From the NCBI GenBank assembly GCA_045635765.1, contig JAZTWH010000068.1:1-13174 (forward strand): a DNA stretch of 13,174 nt, written 5' to 3'. A program made the position numbers and the translations under genes. Below, piece by piece: positions 13,163 through 13,174 of the stretch. Numbering within the stretch: position 1 is the first letter of the stretch; every line of letters starts with the position of its first letter. The notes below the pieces were generated by a model, which had not been told where the DNA came from, did no database searches, and worked only from the letters and a program-made list of their open reading frames with translations. The stretch is from RGIG995 sp045635765 (GTDB lineage: Bacteria; Bacillota; Clostridia; Oscillospirales; UBA644).

Positions 13163-13174
13163 GTGCGGGGGAAC

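Overview
The window looks like chromosomal DNA of a spore-forming Firmicute, most likely a gut-type Clostridia (Oscillospirales-like). The evidence is a complete SpoIVB sporulation protease, an HPr protein with both His15 and Ser46, Gram-positive lipoprotein signal peptides, strong AGGAGG-type ribosome binding sites, and sigma-A promoters with extended -10 elements. Coding regions are moderately GC-rich, while several intergenic regions are AT-rich or filled with tandem repeats. The species assignment is inference.

Layout. 1-315 is the 3' end of a dCMP-deaminase-family gene. 549-3853 holds two tandem paralogous solute-binding lipoproteins (about 70% identical by eye), each with its own promoter, 5' hairpin and terminator, and with no permease or ATPase gene nearby. 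4004-4918 is an EamA/DMT-family transporter whose terminator overlaps a consensus promoter for the next region. 5134-5916 is a short BirA-type biotin protein ligase without a DNA-binding domain. 6190-7374 is a third solute-binding lipoprotein, of the LivJ type. 7432-8655 is tyrS. 8924-10150 on the minus strand is spoIVB, convergent with tyrS across a bidirectional terminator. 10471-12512 is a ptsH-uvrC operon overlapping by one base. 12513-13174 has no convincing gene. It holds the uvrC terminator, a probable minus-strand structured non-coding RNA, and a 16-bp tandem repeat array.

Most genes are housekeeping or transport functions and do not form one pathway. The most unusual feature is that four separate intergenic regions each carry a tandem repeat array of different sequence and period: about 18 bp at 333-434, 47 bp at 4968-5117, alternating 24-26 bp at 5966-6114, and 16 bp at 13035-13162. 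The other items worth following are the candidate ncRNA at about 12682-12971, the autonomous duplicated binding-protein pair whose second copy looks built for very high expression, and a 99-bp element with 10-bp terminal inverted repeats at 8713-8811. No phage, transposase, CRISPR or defence genes were seen.
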